NCBI RefSeq assembly: GCF_003719195.1
Contig: NZ_CP024996.1
Coordinates: 2,170,001-2,234,000 of the forward strand
Source: Herbaspirillum rubrisubalbicans
Lineage (GTDB): Bacteria; Pseudomonadota; Gammaproteobacteria; Burkholderiales; Burkholderiaceae_D
Direction of reading: 5' to 3'
Length of the DNA stretch: 64,000 nt
How positions within the stretch are numbered: the stretch's first letter is position 1; the number at the start of each line of letters is the position of its first letter. The position numbers and the translations under genes were made by a program. The notes under the pieces were generated by a model. It had not been told where the DNA came from. It searched no databases and saw only the letters and a list, made by a program, of their open reading frames with translations. This document shows, in pieces, positions 9,433-18,470 of the stretch.

Positions 9433-9510
9433 GGTGGCGATGGCGACCTCCCGTTCGCTCATGCGACTGTTTGAACGCTGAAAGTTGCGGTCCCCACGGA
9501 CCGAGGAAAA

Positions 9511-10950
9511 ATGATGAGAAGAACCAACCTGCCATCTTCACAGATCGTGTTTGTGCTCATCGCCTGCGTCATCGCGGCGATGGCCGGCTTGGTGCTGCCG
9601 GTGTTGGCCGGTATGCTCGATGGCAGTCTTGCCAAGCTGGCTGCGGTGCCCGTGTTGCTGATCCTGGGTGGCCTGTTCCTGTTCAATAAACGCCTGCTGC
9701 TGCTGTGCGTGCTGCTCTTGCGCGCTTCCGGGGATATCGTCCTGGAGTCCACCCGGGTGGGTTCGGGCGGTGGCTTTTCGTTGGGTCTGGGCGGTGCCAT
9801 CAATGCCCTGATCATTCTGATCGCCTTTCTCTTCATCGTCGAGAAGCCCCAGCTCTTGCCGCGCAAGGCTTGGGTGCCCTGGTTCATCCTGCTGGCCATC
9901 GCCGTGATCGGTATGGTCGTCTCGCCCGACAAGGGCGCGGCGCTCAAGATCGTCCTGGGCCTGTGTTCTTATTTTGCGGTCTTCGTCTGCGCCTTTTACG
10001 TGGTGCGCACGCCGGAGGAATTCCGTTCCATGATCCTGCTGATCCTGGCTTCCTCCCTGATCCCGACCGTCTATGGTTTCGTCAGCACTGCCCTCAATGC
10101 ACGCGGCGGCCTCAGTGGCTTCCGTCTGCAAGGGACCTTTGGGCATCCGAATATTTTTGCCTTCTATCTGACGCTGGTCATCGTTCTGGGGCTGTATGTC
10201 ATCAAGAGCACGCAATTCAAGCTGGATCAGTTCAAGCGCTTCGCGCTGGGGGGATATCTGGGCCTGTTGTTCCTGCTCTTGTTACTGACCCAGACCCGCA
10301 GTGCCTGGGTCGCGTGTTTCCTGATCTTCCTGCTGTACGGGGTGAAGTTCGAGCGGCGCTACCTGGCCTACATGCTGATCCTGGGGACGCTGGCACTGCT
10401 GGTACCCAGTGTGCAGGAGCGTATCCTGCAGCTCGATAGCGGTAACACCGTGACCACCTATGCCAAGCTGAACTCCTTTGCCTGGCGGACCTATCTGTGG
10501 CATTCCGGCCTGAACTGGATGAGTCCTTCGCATTATCTGTATGGATATGGCGTGGAAGCCTTTCCCTTCTATTCGCCCATCTTCTTCCCGCTGGCCGGTG
10601 GGGTGAATTGGGGTGCGCATAGTGTGTTCGTTCAGTGGTTCTTCGACACCGGCCTCATCGGTGTGGTGGCTTATCTGGCCATCTTCTACCAGGTCATGCG
10701 TGTCTTGATCCGGTATCAGAAACAGGACCGCCTGGGCGGCATCATTCTCATCTGCACGCTCATCGAATATCTGGTCGTCTCGGCCTCGGACAACATGCTG
10801 GCCTATCTGGCGTTCAACTGGTACTTCTGGCTGGTGATGGGCATGGGCTGGTCGGTCTATGCCAACAGTGAACAAGGCAGGCTGGAAGCTGCCGGAAAAA
10901 AGAATCGGCGTCTGGAACAGGCGTCTGTCCCTCACTCGAAGCCGGCCTGA
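9511..10950 (+). CDS. Wzy/O-antigen ligase-family polymerase
   Basis: The 479-residue protein has about eleven predicted membrane helices and the Wzy_C landmarks LQGTFGHPNIFAFYL, TQTRSAWVACF and, in the large periplasmic loop, YLYGYGVEAF then GAHSVFVQWFFDTG. Family members polymerise undecaprenyl-linked repeats or ligate polymer to an acceptor. Placement just after the exosortase and before a glycosyltransferase favours the EPS polymerase. GAGGA seven or eight bases before the paired ATGs at 9511/9514 supports the start. Sequence alone does not separate polymerase from ligase. Confidence 0.82.
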   Translation: MMRRTNLPSSQIVFVLIACVIAAMAGLVLPVLAGMLDGSLAKLAAVPVLLILGGLFLFNKRLLLLCVLLLRASGDIVLESTRVGSGGGFSLGLGGAINALIILIAFLFIVEKPQLLPRKAWVPWFILLAIAVIGMVVSPDKGAALKIVLGLCSYFAVFVCAFYVVRTPEEFRSMILLILASSLIPTVYGFVSTALNARGGLSGFRLQGTFGHPNIFAFYLTLVIVLGLYVIKSTQFKLDQFKRFALGGYLGLLFLLLLLTQTRSAWVACFLIFLLYGVKFERRYLAYMLILGTLALLVPSVQERILQLDSGNTVTTYAKLNSFAWRTYLWHSGLNWMSPSHYLYGYGVEAFPFYSPIFFPLAGGVNWGAHSVFVQWFFDTGLIGVVAYLAIFYQVMRVLIRYQKQDRLGGIILICTLIEYLVVSASDNMLAYLAFNWYFWLVMGMGWSVYANSEQGRLEAAGKKNRRLEQASVPHSKPA

Positions 10951-11027
10951 CGCAGCGGTTTCGGGATCGCTCCATCTCGTTCTTCCGGCCAGCCAGGCTG
11001 GGGAGTGCATTCGCCATCAACGCAGCC

Positions 11028-12269
11028 ATGACAAAAAAGATCGCCTATTTCATCAATCAGTATCCCAAGGTCAGCCACAGCTTCATTCGGCGTGAAATCG
11101 CCGCCGTGGAAGCCCAGGGTTTTGCCATCGACCGCATTGCCTTGCGCGGTTGGGATGCCGAGGTCGTCGATGCAGACGATAGGGCCGAGCGCGACCGCAC
11201 GCGCTACATCCTCAAGGGCGGTATCGGGGGCTTGCTGGCACCCATGCTGCGCCAGATGATGGCCCATCCCAAGGGTTTTTTCTCGGCACTGGGACTGGCA
11301 CTGAAGATGGCGCGCCGTGGCGAGCGTGGTCTGATCTATCACCTGGTGTACCTGTTGGAAGCGGCGCAAGTCGTGGAGTGGACCAAGGCTTTTGGGGCCA
11401 CGCATATTCATGCGCATTTCGGCACCAACTCCACCGAGATCGTCATGCTGGCGCATTGTCTGGGTGGGCCGACCTACAGTTTCACGGTGCATGGCCCCGA
11501 AGAGTTCGACAAGCCGCTGGCATTGGGGCTGGATGAGAAAATTCGCCGCTCCGCATTCACGGTGGCCATCACGTCGTTTTGCCAGAGTCAGCTTTATCGC
11601 TGGGTAGAGCAGAGCGTTTGGCCCAAGGTAGCCATTGTCCACTGCGGCCTGGATCGGGCGTTCTATTCGGATGCCCCGGTGCAGCCGCAGGCCGCTGCGC
11701 GACTGGTGTGCGTGGGCCGCCTGTGCGAACAGAAAGGGCAGTTGCTGCTGGTGGAGGCGGCCGCAGCATTGGCCAAGAAAGGCATTCGTTTCGAGCTGGT
11801 GCTGGCCGGTGATGGTGAAATGCGTCTGCAGATCGAGCAGCGCATCCATCATTACGGGCTGCAGAATCAGATTCGCATCACCGGCTGGATCAGCAGCGTC
11901 CAGGTGCGTGAAGAATTGTTGGCGGCGCGCGCCATGGTCCTGCCCAGTTTTGCAGAAGGCTTGCCAGTGGTGATCATGGAAGCCATGGCCTTGCGCCGTC
12001 CTGTCTTGACCACTTACATCGCCGGCATCCCCGAGCTGGTGCTCGATGGCGAGAATGGTTGGCTGTTTCCTGCGGGAGATGTCAGACGTCTGGTCGATGC
12101 CATGGAGTCTTGTCTGCAGGCTTCTCCCGAGCAACTGCAGCGTATGGGTGAAGCGGCTCATGCGCGCGCCGTGGTACGCCACTCCATCGATACAGAGGCA
12201 GCCAAGCTGGCCCAGCTCTTCACCAATCCAGCACAAGCCGATATGGCCCAGCCGGGAGCTGCGGCATGA
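11028..12269 (+). CDS. GT4-family glycosyltransferase
   Basis: This 413-residue cytoplasmic enzyme has a GT-B fold. The N-terminal half (YFINQYPKVSHSFIRREI) resembles WcaL/EpsF-type colanic or EPS transferases. The C-terminal half carries the nucleotide-sugar site, VGRLCEQKGQLLLVEA, ITGWISS and PSFAEGLPVVIMEAMALRRPV with the E-x7-E pattern. It adds one sugar of the repeat to the lipid carrier. The donor may be GDP-mannose, which two enzymes at 19.7-22.3 kb can supply, but that is inference. It overlaps the next gene by four bases (ATGA), so the two are translationally coupled. Confidence 0.85.
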   Translation: MTKKIAYFINQYPKVSHSFIRREIAAVEAQGFAIDRIALRGWDAEVVDADDRAERDRTRYILKGGIGGLLAPMLRQMMAHPKGFFSALGLALKMARRGERGLIYHLVYLLEAAQVVEWTKAFGATHIHAHFGTNSTEIVMLAHCLGGPTYSFTVHGPEEFDKPLALGLDEKIRRSAFTVAITSFCQSQLYRWVEQSVWPKVAIVHCGLDRAFYSDAPVQPQAAARLVCVGRLCEQKGQLLLVEAAAALAKKGIRFELVLAGDGEMRLQIEQRIHHYGLQNQIRITGWISSVQVREELLAARAMVLPSFAEGLPVVIMEAMALRRPVLTTYIAGIPELVLDGENGWLFPAGDVRRLVDAMESCLQASPEQLQRMGEAAHARAVVRHSIDTEAAKLAQLFTNPAQADMAQPGAAA

Positions 12270-13324
12270 GCATGGTCCACACCAAGCACCAGGACATTGC
12301 CTCGCTCGATGGCTGGCGCGCTGTCGCCATCCTGATCGTGGCCACCAGTCACGCGGGCCTGGGCAAGTGGGTGCCGGGTGGGCTGGGAGTGACGATCTTC
12401 TTCTTCCTGAGTGGCTACCTCATCACCACCTTGCTGCTGCGCGAGTTCGCCGCCACTGGCACCCTCAATATCAAGCATTTCTATCTGCGCCGGCTGCTGC
12501 GCCTGACGCCTCCCTTGTTGCTGGTGCTGGTGCTGACCTATGTGCTGACCCATTTGGGGATATTCAAAGGCTACGCCACCTGGACGGGTTTCTTTGCGCA
12601 ACTGTTTTATTTCGCCAATTACTATGGGCTCTTCTTTGATGCTGCCCATACGGTGCCGCAGGGCACGGGTGTGTTTTGGTCGCTGGCGGTGGAAGAGCAT
12701 TTCTATTTCTTCTTCCCGGCCTTGCTCTTGCTCATGCTGCGTGGTGCGCAATTGCGCCGTCTTCCTCTGTACCTGGGTCTGGCGTGCGTGCTGTTGCTGG
12801 CGTGGCGCTGCTATCTGGTCATGGGCGTAGGCGTGGTCACCGAGCGCACTTACTACGCTACCGATACCCGCATCGACTCCATGCTCTATGGCTGCATTCT
12901 GGCCACCACTGCCTTGTCGCCCGACTGGCAGCGCAGCTTGCAAAGACCGCTGCTGCGCACGTTGGCCATCCTGGCGGGGGTGATCCTGTTGCTAGCCACC
13001 CTGGTGGTGCGCAGCGAGGTCTTCCGTGAGACCGTGCGTTATTCCTTGCAGGGGATCGCGCTTATTCCCTTGTTCTACTACTCGGTCTGCAATCCCGAGA
13101 TCTGGCCGTTTCGCTGGCTCAACCAGGGCTGGGTACGGCGCATCGGCATTTATTCCTATTCGATCTACCTGGCGCACTACGTCATGCTCAATAACGTCGA
13201 CTGGGTCTCGCCCTATGTGCCGCTCAATGTCCTGGTGGCACTGGCTATTGCATGGTTGTTTGCCGTACTGGTGGATCGCTTCGTCGACACGCCGCTGCGC
13301 GTAGTCAGAGCACGACTCCGTTAA
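12266..13324 (+). CDS. Acyltransferase 3 family protein (OafA-like)
   Basis: This 352-residue membrane protein has about ten helices and begins with the acyltransferase-3 pattern ASLDGWRAVAILIVATSH, whose His is conserved. It also contains FFFLSGYLITTLLL and WSLAVEEHFYFFFP, the typical sites of this family. Such enzymes transfer acetyl or another acyl group to extracytoplasmic glycans. Start overlap with the GT4 gene and a 27-base gap to a second acyltransferase suggest that both decorate the same EPS repeat. Confidence 0.88.
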   Translation: MSMVHTKHQDIASLDGWRAVAILIVATSHAGLGKWVPGGLGVTIFFFLSGYLITTLLLREFAATGTLNIKHFYLRRLLRLTPPLLLVLVLTYVLTHLGIFKGYATWTGFFAQLFYFANYYGLFFDAAHTVPQGTGVFWSLAVEEHFYFFFPALLLLMLRGAQLRRLPLYLGLACVLLLAWRCYLVMGVGVVTERTYYATDTRIDSMLYGCILATTALSPDWQRSLQRPLLRTLAILAGVILLLATLVVRSEVFRETVRYSLQGIALIPLFYYSVCNPEIWPFRWLNQGWVRRIGIYSYSIYLAHYVMLNNVDWVSPYVPLNVLVALAIAWLFAVLVDRFVDTPLRVVRARLR

Positions 13325-13351
13325 CCCGTCGCCGCTTCGAAAAGCCCACAC

Positions 13352-15394
13352 ATGGTCACACTGCACAAAAATCCTGCCCTCGATAGCAGCGCGCAAGCGG
13401 CGCCGCCGGCTGCCCTGGACACTACTGGGCACGCCGTGCCGCAACTGCATCCGAAATATCGCCCGGACATCGATGGACTACGCGCCATCGCCGTCGCCTC
13501 GGTGGTGATCTTCCACGCCTTTCCTGAATGGTTCAAGGGAGGCTTCATTGGTGTCGATATCTTCTTCGTCATCTCCGGTTTCCTGATCTCGCTGATCATC
13601 TTCAACAACCTGGAGCATGACAGGTTCAGCATCCTCGATTTCTACGTGCGTCGCGTCAAGCGCATCTTCCCGGCGCTGATGACGGTGATGATAGTGTGCG
13701 CGGTAGCTGGCGCCGCCATCCTCTTCGCCGATGAATATCGGCAGTTGGGCAAGCACCTGCTGGGCGGTTCTACCTTCATTTCCAACATCTTGTTCTGGCG
13801 TGAGAGCGGTTACTTCGACAACTCCGCCGAAACCAAGCCCTTGCTGCATCTGTGGAGCCTGGCCATCGAGGAGCAGTTCTATCTGTTCTGGCCATTGCTG
13901 CTGGCCTTGGTCTGGAAGCGCAAGTGGGGTTTTCTGCGCATTATCGCGGTGATCGCGCTGGCATCCTTTGCAGTCAACCTCTACCTGGTCGGAAATGATC
14001 AGACGGCGGCCTTCTACTCGCCCTTCGCGCGTTTCTGGGAATTGATGGTCGGTGGCACACTGGGCTACATCAGCCTGCATCGGGCCGACCTGAACGCGCG
14101 TTTCAAGAACCTGCAGTCATGGCTCGGGGTACTGTTGCTGGCTATCGGTTTCGTACTATTGAATGGCACACGCAGTTTCCCTGGCTGGTGGGCACTGTTG
14201 CCTTGCATTGGCGCTTTCCTGCTGCTCTCTGCCGGTCCGGCAGCATGGTTCAACAGCAAGGTGCTGGCCAGTAAACCCATGGTGTGGATCGGCCTGATCA
14301 GCTATCCCCTCTATCTCTGGCACTGGCCGTTACTGGCCTTCGCCACCATCATCGCCGGGCAGACTGCACCGCAGGAGTGGCGTTTGCTGGCAGTGGTCGC
14401 TGCCGTGCTGCTGGCCTGGGGCACCTTCCTTTTCATCGAGCGCCCGTTGCGCCATGCTGGTAGCGTCAAGATCGTCCTGGTGCTGGTAGCGCTCAATATC
14501 GTGGTCGGTGCGGCCGGCATGGTGATCTATCGTAACGGCGGCTTCCCGCAACGGGCCATCAACCAGAAACTCGATTACCTGGCGCGTAGCGACGTCTTCG
14601 AAGGCTCGCGTAATTCCGATGGCAGTTGTGCGCGCTTAAATCATTTGACGGAAGTCAGCGAGGAAGTCTGTCTCTCCAATTCGGCGCAGCCTCAGGTGCT
14701 GTTCGTGGGCGACAGTCACGTGATGGCCTTGCATTCGGCCATCTTCAGTCGTCAACTGGCGTTGCCGTCCATCATGGTGGCTGGCCACGCCTGTCGGGTC
14801 TATCCCAATCTGCCTTACGAACCGGCCAATGTGCGACGCTGGTCCAACAACTGCACCGAGATTGCCCAGCAAGCTATCGCCGTGGGGCAGAAATTCCCCT
14901 CAATCCAGACGGTGGTGATCAGCGGGGCTTATCCGCGCGGCAATCTGGATACGCCTTCCCAATACAAGGTCAACGGCTCCTCCTTGAGCGAGCGCGAGGC
15001 CTTCATGTCGGGATATGGCGCCCTGATCGAAAGCTTCATCGCGCAAGGCAAGCGCGTGGTGTTCATGGCCGACGTGCCTTACCTGAAGCTGGATCCGCAT
15101 TCCTGTGTCAGTCGTTTCGGCGATGCGCCGACCCGTGAATGTGCCTTTACCCAGGCCGAGCACGAGCGTATCCGCAAGGCTTACGACGCAGCCGTTGATG
15201 AGTTGCGCCAGTTGCATCCCAAGGCCACCGTATTTGATCCGGTGTCGCTGTTCTGCGCACAAGGCAAGTGCCAGGCCAAGATCGATGGCGCTTATCTGTA
15301 CAACGATGATCAGCACATCAGCTTGGCCGCCTCGAAATATCTGCTGCAGTCGATGCAGCGTGATGGCTTGCTGCCGGCGAGCTCGTCGCCATGA
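13352..15394 (+). CDS. Acyltransferase 3 with C-terminal SGNH domain
   Basis: The 680-residue protein joins an acyltransferase-3 membrane domain (residues about 30-380, YRPDIDGLRAIAVASVVIFH, WSLAIEEQFYLFWP) to a periplasmic SGNH hydrolase-like domain from residue 440. The SGNH part starts with VLFVGDSHVMALHS and ends near YNDDQHIS, which supplies the distal Asp/His pair. This AT3-SGNH design is known from O-antigen and peptidoglycan O-acetyltransferases, in which the SGNH part makes the final transfer. The stop codon lies next to the hairpin terminator of the convergent gene. It ends the first plus-strand block. Confidence 0.9.
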   Translation: MVTLHKNPALDSSAQAAPPAALDTTGHAVPQLHPKYRPDIDGLRAIAVASVVIFHAFPEWFKGGFIGVDIFFVISGFLISLIIFNNLEHDRFSILDFYVRRVKRIFPALMTVMIVCAVAGAAILFADEYRQLGKHLLGGSTFISNILFWRESGYFDNSAETKPLLHLWSLAIEEQFYLFWPLLLALVWKRKWGFLRIIAVIALASFAVNLYLVGNDQTAAFYSPFARFWELMVGGTLGYISLHRADLNARFKNLQSWLGVLLLAIGFVLLNGTRSFPGWWALLPCIGAFLLLSAGPAAWFNSKVLASKPMVWIGLISYPLYLWHWPLLAFATIIAGQTAPQEWRLLAVVAAVLLAWGTFLFIERPLRHAGSVKIVLVLVALNIVVGAAGMVIYRNGGFPQRAINQKLDYLARSDVFEGSRNSDGSCARLNHLTEVSEEVCLSNSAQPQVLFVGDSHVMALHSAIFSRQLALPSIMVAGHACRVYPNLPYEPANVRRWSNNCTEIAQQAIAVGQKFPSIQTVVISGAYPRGNLDTPSQYKVNGSSLSEREAFMSGYGALIESFIAQGKRVVFMADVPYLKLDPHSCVSRFGDAPTRECAFTQAEHERIRKAYDAAVDELRQLHPKATVFDPVSLFCAQGKCQAKIDGAYLYNDDQHISLAASKYLLQSMQRDGLLPASSSP

Positions 15395-15420
15395 AAAAAG
15401 CCGCCGTCAATGACGGCGGC
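15394..15420 (-). terminator. Rho-independent terminator of the 15443-16846 gene
   Basis: A perfect 9-bp stem GCCGCCGTC/GACGGCGGC with a 3-base loop spans 15400-15420. The T-run follows it on the minus strand only (the A-run 15394-15399 on plus), so it terminates the minus-strand gene. It abuts the stop of the plus-strand acyltransferase. Confidence 0.85.
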
Positions 15421-15442
15421 TGCAGGGTTGCGGCAGGGTGCG

Positions 15443-16846
15443 TCAGTCAGCCTTGAGTAGTTGGCCACCCACGGCAGAGCTGTTGCCTACGCCGCTTTGA
15501 GCGTACAGCACGAGGCGCGGCGAATTGGCGTTCCAGGTGAAGGTCTTGCTTTCGCCATCGGCCAGGTAGCCGCTGTCGAAGACAACTTTGCCGACCAGTT
15601 GGTCATAGACGCTCATGCGCAGTTTGCCGCCATTGGTGGTGCGTGCGGTCAGTTTGTAGGAAGCACCCATGACCGGTTTGGCCCAGGTCACGGCATTCAT
15701 GCCGCGATTGCTGTAATTGACCACTTCCGACATGGAACTGGTGGCCGGGAAGACCACGGCCTGGTCCCAGGAGCTGTACTTGCCCAGGGTGCTACCGGAT
15801 TGTTGGGTCCAGTTGCCGCGCATGGAAAGCAGGTTCAGGTTCTGGTTAGGCGTGAAGGTCTTGCCATTGCCGTCGATCCAGGACTGGGCGCTGACCACGC
15901 GCCGCAGTGCGGCCCGGATCGATTGCATTTCGCTGGCCACGGTGTTGTTCCAGCCGCTGGGGGAAGGATTGGCGTCCGAGCCGATTTCGGCGTAGATGAC
16001 GAAGGGCGTGCCGATGTTGGCATCGACAATATAGGCCCCGTAGCGCTTCAAGGTCTCGGCGATGCGGCGCACTTCGGCATTGGTGAGCTTGCTGGTGTCG
16101 AAGTCGGGTGGCAGCATCACCAGACTGCCTTCGGGTATGCCCCCCTTGTTGCGGGTGGCCGCTTCGGTGTCGGCCGAGGTGGCAGGGAAGACGTAGGCTG
16201 GCTTGGGACTCAGACCGGAATAGGTCAAGGACATGGCCAGAGCGTGTGGGTAGTACTGCGGCTTTTGCGCAGCCTCGTGGATGCGGATGATGCCTGCTGC
16301 TGCGGGCACGCCGGTGGCTCTGGCACCTTGGTAGTAATGGCCAGGATCGGGCCAGCCGCGGCCGTCGATTTTGGTCCAGGCGTACATGGCGGCAGTCCAC
16401 TGAGTGCCTTCTTGCTTGAGCTTGAAGAACGAGTGGACGATCCCGGTGGTCGGGTCGACGATATCGGCATGTCCATCGGTGCCGGGCGCCGCGCGTGCTG
16501 CTGCGGGCCAGTGCGGAATGGTGATGTCGTGGTAGTTTTCATCGTCGGTGTGGAACAGTCCCTTGCTGCCGGTCAGACCAGTCACGGTGACGGGCGGATC
16601 ATTCGGCGAGGCCAGGAAGATACCGGTGGAATAGGTATTGGTGGTCACCGTCGGGAAGTAGGCGTCGGTCGGAATCACGAAGGTATCGAAGACCGGATTG
16701 ACGGGACGGCTGTTCCAGAGCGAGTCAGCGGCGAAGGGCTTGAGGTAGGTTCCCCATTCCTGCGCCCAGACCGGCGCGGTCGAGATGAGGGCGGTCAATC
16801 CCAGAGCCAAATGAAGTCGTCGTAGTGTTGTGCGTGGCCGATGCAT
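15443..16846 (-). CDS. Exported protein of unknown function inside EPS locus
   Basis: This 467-residue protein has a signal peptide (LALGLTALISTAPVWAQ). I do not recognise a named family. The central part (DGHADIVDPTTGIVHSFFK, then a Gly-rich stretch, GIIRIHEA and HALAMSL, then RYGAYIVDAN) recalls a pattern I have seen in uncharacterised secreted proteins of bacteria and fungi. The last 100 residues (YSNRGMNAVTWAKP to the end) look like a small beta-sandwich. It is the only minus-strand gene between two EPS blocks, has its own terminator, and is divergent from the GT2 gene. A periplasmic or extracellular role on the polymer, as a lyase, hydrolase or binding protein, is a guess from location. 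Confidence 0.55.
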   Translation of the reverse strand: MHRPRTTLRRLHLALGLTALISTAPVWAQEWGTYLKPFAADSLWNSRPVNPVFDTFVIPTDAYFPTVTTNTYSTGIFLASPNDPPVTVTGLTGSKGLFHTDDENYHDITIPHWPAAARAAPGTDGHADIVDPTTGIVHSFFKLKQEGTQWTAAMYAWTKIDGRGWPDPGHYYQGARATGVPAAAGIIRIHEAAQKPQYYPHALAMSLTYSGLSPKPAYVFPATSADTEAATRNKGGIPEGSLVMLPPDFDTSKLTNAEVRRIAETLKRYGAYIVDANIGTPFVIYAEIGSDANPSPSGWNNTVASEMQSIRAALRRVVSAQSWIDGNGKTFTPNQNLNLLSMRGNWTQQSGSTLGKYSSWDQAVVFPATSSMSEVVNYSNRGMNAVTWAKPVMGASYKLTARTTNGGKLRMSVYDQLVGKVVFDSGYLADGESKTFTWNANSPRLVLYAQSGVGNSSAVGGQLLKAD

Positions 16847-17139
16847 GGGCAGCTCCTGTGTGTGTGTGGATTAGCGATGATCTGGGCAGTTGGATTAAGT
16901 TCGATGGATCGCCAAAAATGTAAGTAATTTCTTTGAGCACCCGAAAAGTATATCCAGCATTGCAACTCAGCATTGTTAAAAGATACAAAGTGAGATGTTT
17001 TTTCTGTCGCAAAAGATGAATCATCATTCATTCTCCTGACGAGAATATTACTGACGCAATGCAGCAAATCTGCCTGCGACTGCCGCATAATAGAGTGGCC
17101 GCACCCGAACTTTTGGTAATAGGCGGGGCAGGAAGAACA
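16847..17139. promoter_or_regulatory. Divergent upstream region of the exported protein and the GT2 block
   Basis: This AT-rich stretch carries the outward promoters for both directions, although no clear -35/-10 pair can be fixed. A six-unit TG repeat lies at 16857-16868, directly before the minus-strand start. A 6-bp palindrome ATGAAT-CATC-ATTCAT at 17016-17031 could be an operator. Confidence 0.35.
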
Positions 17140-17283
17140 ATGAATAAAAAGACGGCCTATCACTGGCATGTTGTGCTGGAAAGCAAGATGGGCCATGCGT
17201 TCAGATTGCATCAAGGCAATTATAAATGCGAGTACTTTGAATTTCAGCGTGCTCGATGCTTACATGGATTGGAACCTCGATGA
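17140..17283 (+). CDS. Possible small protein upstream of and coupled to GT2 gene
   Basis: A 47-codon frame begins MNKKTAYHWHVVLESKMG and has a good ribosome site (AGGAAG, 4 bases before ATG). It ends in an ATGA overlap with the preferred start of the GT2 gene at 17280. The product is basic and Tyr/His-rich, with no signal peptide or membrane helix. No family is recognised. It may be a leader peptide giving translational coupling, or chance. Confidence 0.3.
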   Translation: MNKKTAYHWHVVLESKMGHAFRLHQGNYKCEYFEFQRARCLHGLEPR

Positions 17284-18470
17284 TCATGGTACTGCTGCAG
17301 ACGATGTTGTTGCTGATCTTAGCTTTGCTGGCCGTGCCCGTGCTGGTACTGCTGGTGCAGGTGCTGTCTGCCCGCTGGGTCGCGCCATGTGCTGTGGCGA
17401 TGAGCGCGGCGCGCCCGCGTATTGCGGTCCTGGTGCCGGCGCACAATGAAGCTGGGGGCATTGGCGAGGTCGTGGCCGGCATCGTGGCCCAGTTGGGCCA
17501 GGCCGACCGGGTATTGGTGGTGGCCGACAATTGCGGCGATGAGACGGCGCCCATTGCGCGGGCCGCTGGCGCAGAAGTGACCGAACGTTCCCATGCGGAG
17601 TTGCGTGGCAAGGGTTACGCGCTGGATCACGGGATCAAGCACCTGGCGGCAGATGCCCCCGAGGTGGTCATCATCGTCGATGCCGACTGCTATCTCGCCG
17701 AGCAGGCCCTGGAAAAGCTGGCGCGCGCTTGCGTTCAAAGCGGCCGACCGGTGCAGGCGCTGTACTTGATGCACGCTCCCGAAGGTGGTGGCCCGATGCG
17801 CAAGATCGCTGAGTTCGCCTGGCTGGTGAAAAACCTGGTGCGCCCGTTGGGGTTCCAGAAGCTGGGTCAGCCTTGTCAATTGATGGGCACCGGCATGGCC
17901 TTTACCTGGCCCCAGATCAGCCAGGCCGACCTGGCCACCGGACACATCGTGGAAGACATGAAACTGGGTGTGGATCTGGCCGAGGCCGGCCAGCCCCCAT
18001 TGTTCTGCCCAGAGGCGGTGGTCTACAGCTATTTCCCCTCCAGCGACAGTGGCGTGAGCACCCAGCGTACCCGCTGGGAGCATGGTCATCTCAGCGTCAT
18101 CCAGACCTATGTGCCGCGCCTGCTGGGAGGGGCGTTTAAGCGCGGCAATGGTGCCCTGGCGGCACTGGCCTTGGATCTGAGCGTGCCGCCTCTGGCCTTG
18201 CTGGTCATGCTGGTGGTGGCTGCCTGGTGCGGCAACCTTCTCATCTGGCTGGTGCTGGGATTGAGCTGGCCCTTGCTGGTGTCAAGCTTGCTGCTGCTCG
18301 CCATCGGTGCGTCGGTACTGCTGGCATGGGGCGGCTATGGTCGCAAGGTCATCAGTCTGGCTGAGCTGCTCGGCGCGTTCGGTTATATGGCACGCAAGCT
18401 GCCCTTGTATTTCAAATTCCTGTTCAATCGCCAAGTGGCGTGGGTGAGGTCAAAACGTGATTCGGAATAA
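17280..18470 (+). CDS. Membrane glycosyltransferase, GT2 family
   Basis: The product has 396 residues from ATG 17280; an in-frame ATG at 17256 is possible but has no ribosome site. A leading membrane helix (MIMVLLQTMLLLILALLAV) is followed by the GT-A domain: VLVPAHNEAGGIGEV, VVADNCGDET, the metal-binding IVDADC and the QRTRWEHGH segment, which matches the QxxRW motif of processive GT2 enzymes. Two or three helices follow at residues 300-365. QxxRW and the helices suggest a membrane-embedded transferase acting on lipid-linked or polymeric acceptors. It overlaps the next gene by 14 bases. Confidence 0.85.
   Translation: MIMVLLQTMLLLILALLAVPVLVLLVQVLSARWVAPCAVAMSAARPRIAVLVPAHNEAGGIGEVVAGIVAQLGQADRVLVVADNCGDETAPIARAAGAEVTERSHAELRGKGYALDHGIKHLAADAPEVVIIVDADCYLAEQALEKLARACVQSGRPVQALYLMHAPEGGGPMRKIAEFAWLVKNLVRPLGFQKLGQPCQLMGTGMAFTWPQISQADLATGHIVEDMKLGVDLAEAGQPPLFCPEAVVYSYFPSSDSGVSTQRTRWEHGHLSVIQTYVPRLLGGAFKRGNGALAALALDLSVPPLALLVMLVVAAWCGNLLIWLVLGLSWPLLVSSLLLLAIGASVLLAWGGYGRKVISLAELLGAFGYMARKLPLYFKFLFNRQVAWVRSKRDSE

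Noticed and set aside
16857..16868. TG dinucleotide repeat as phase-variation switch
   Set aside because: Only six units, located just upstream of the start and not inside a frame.
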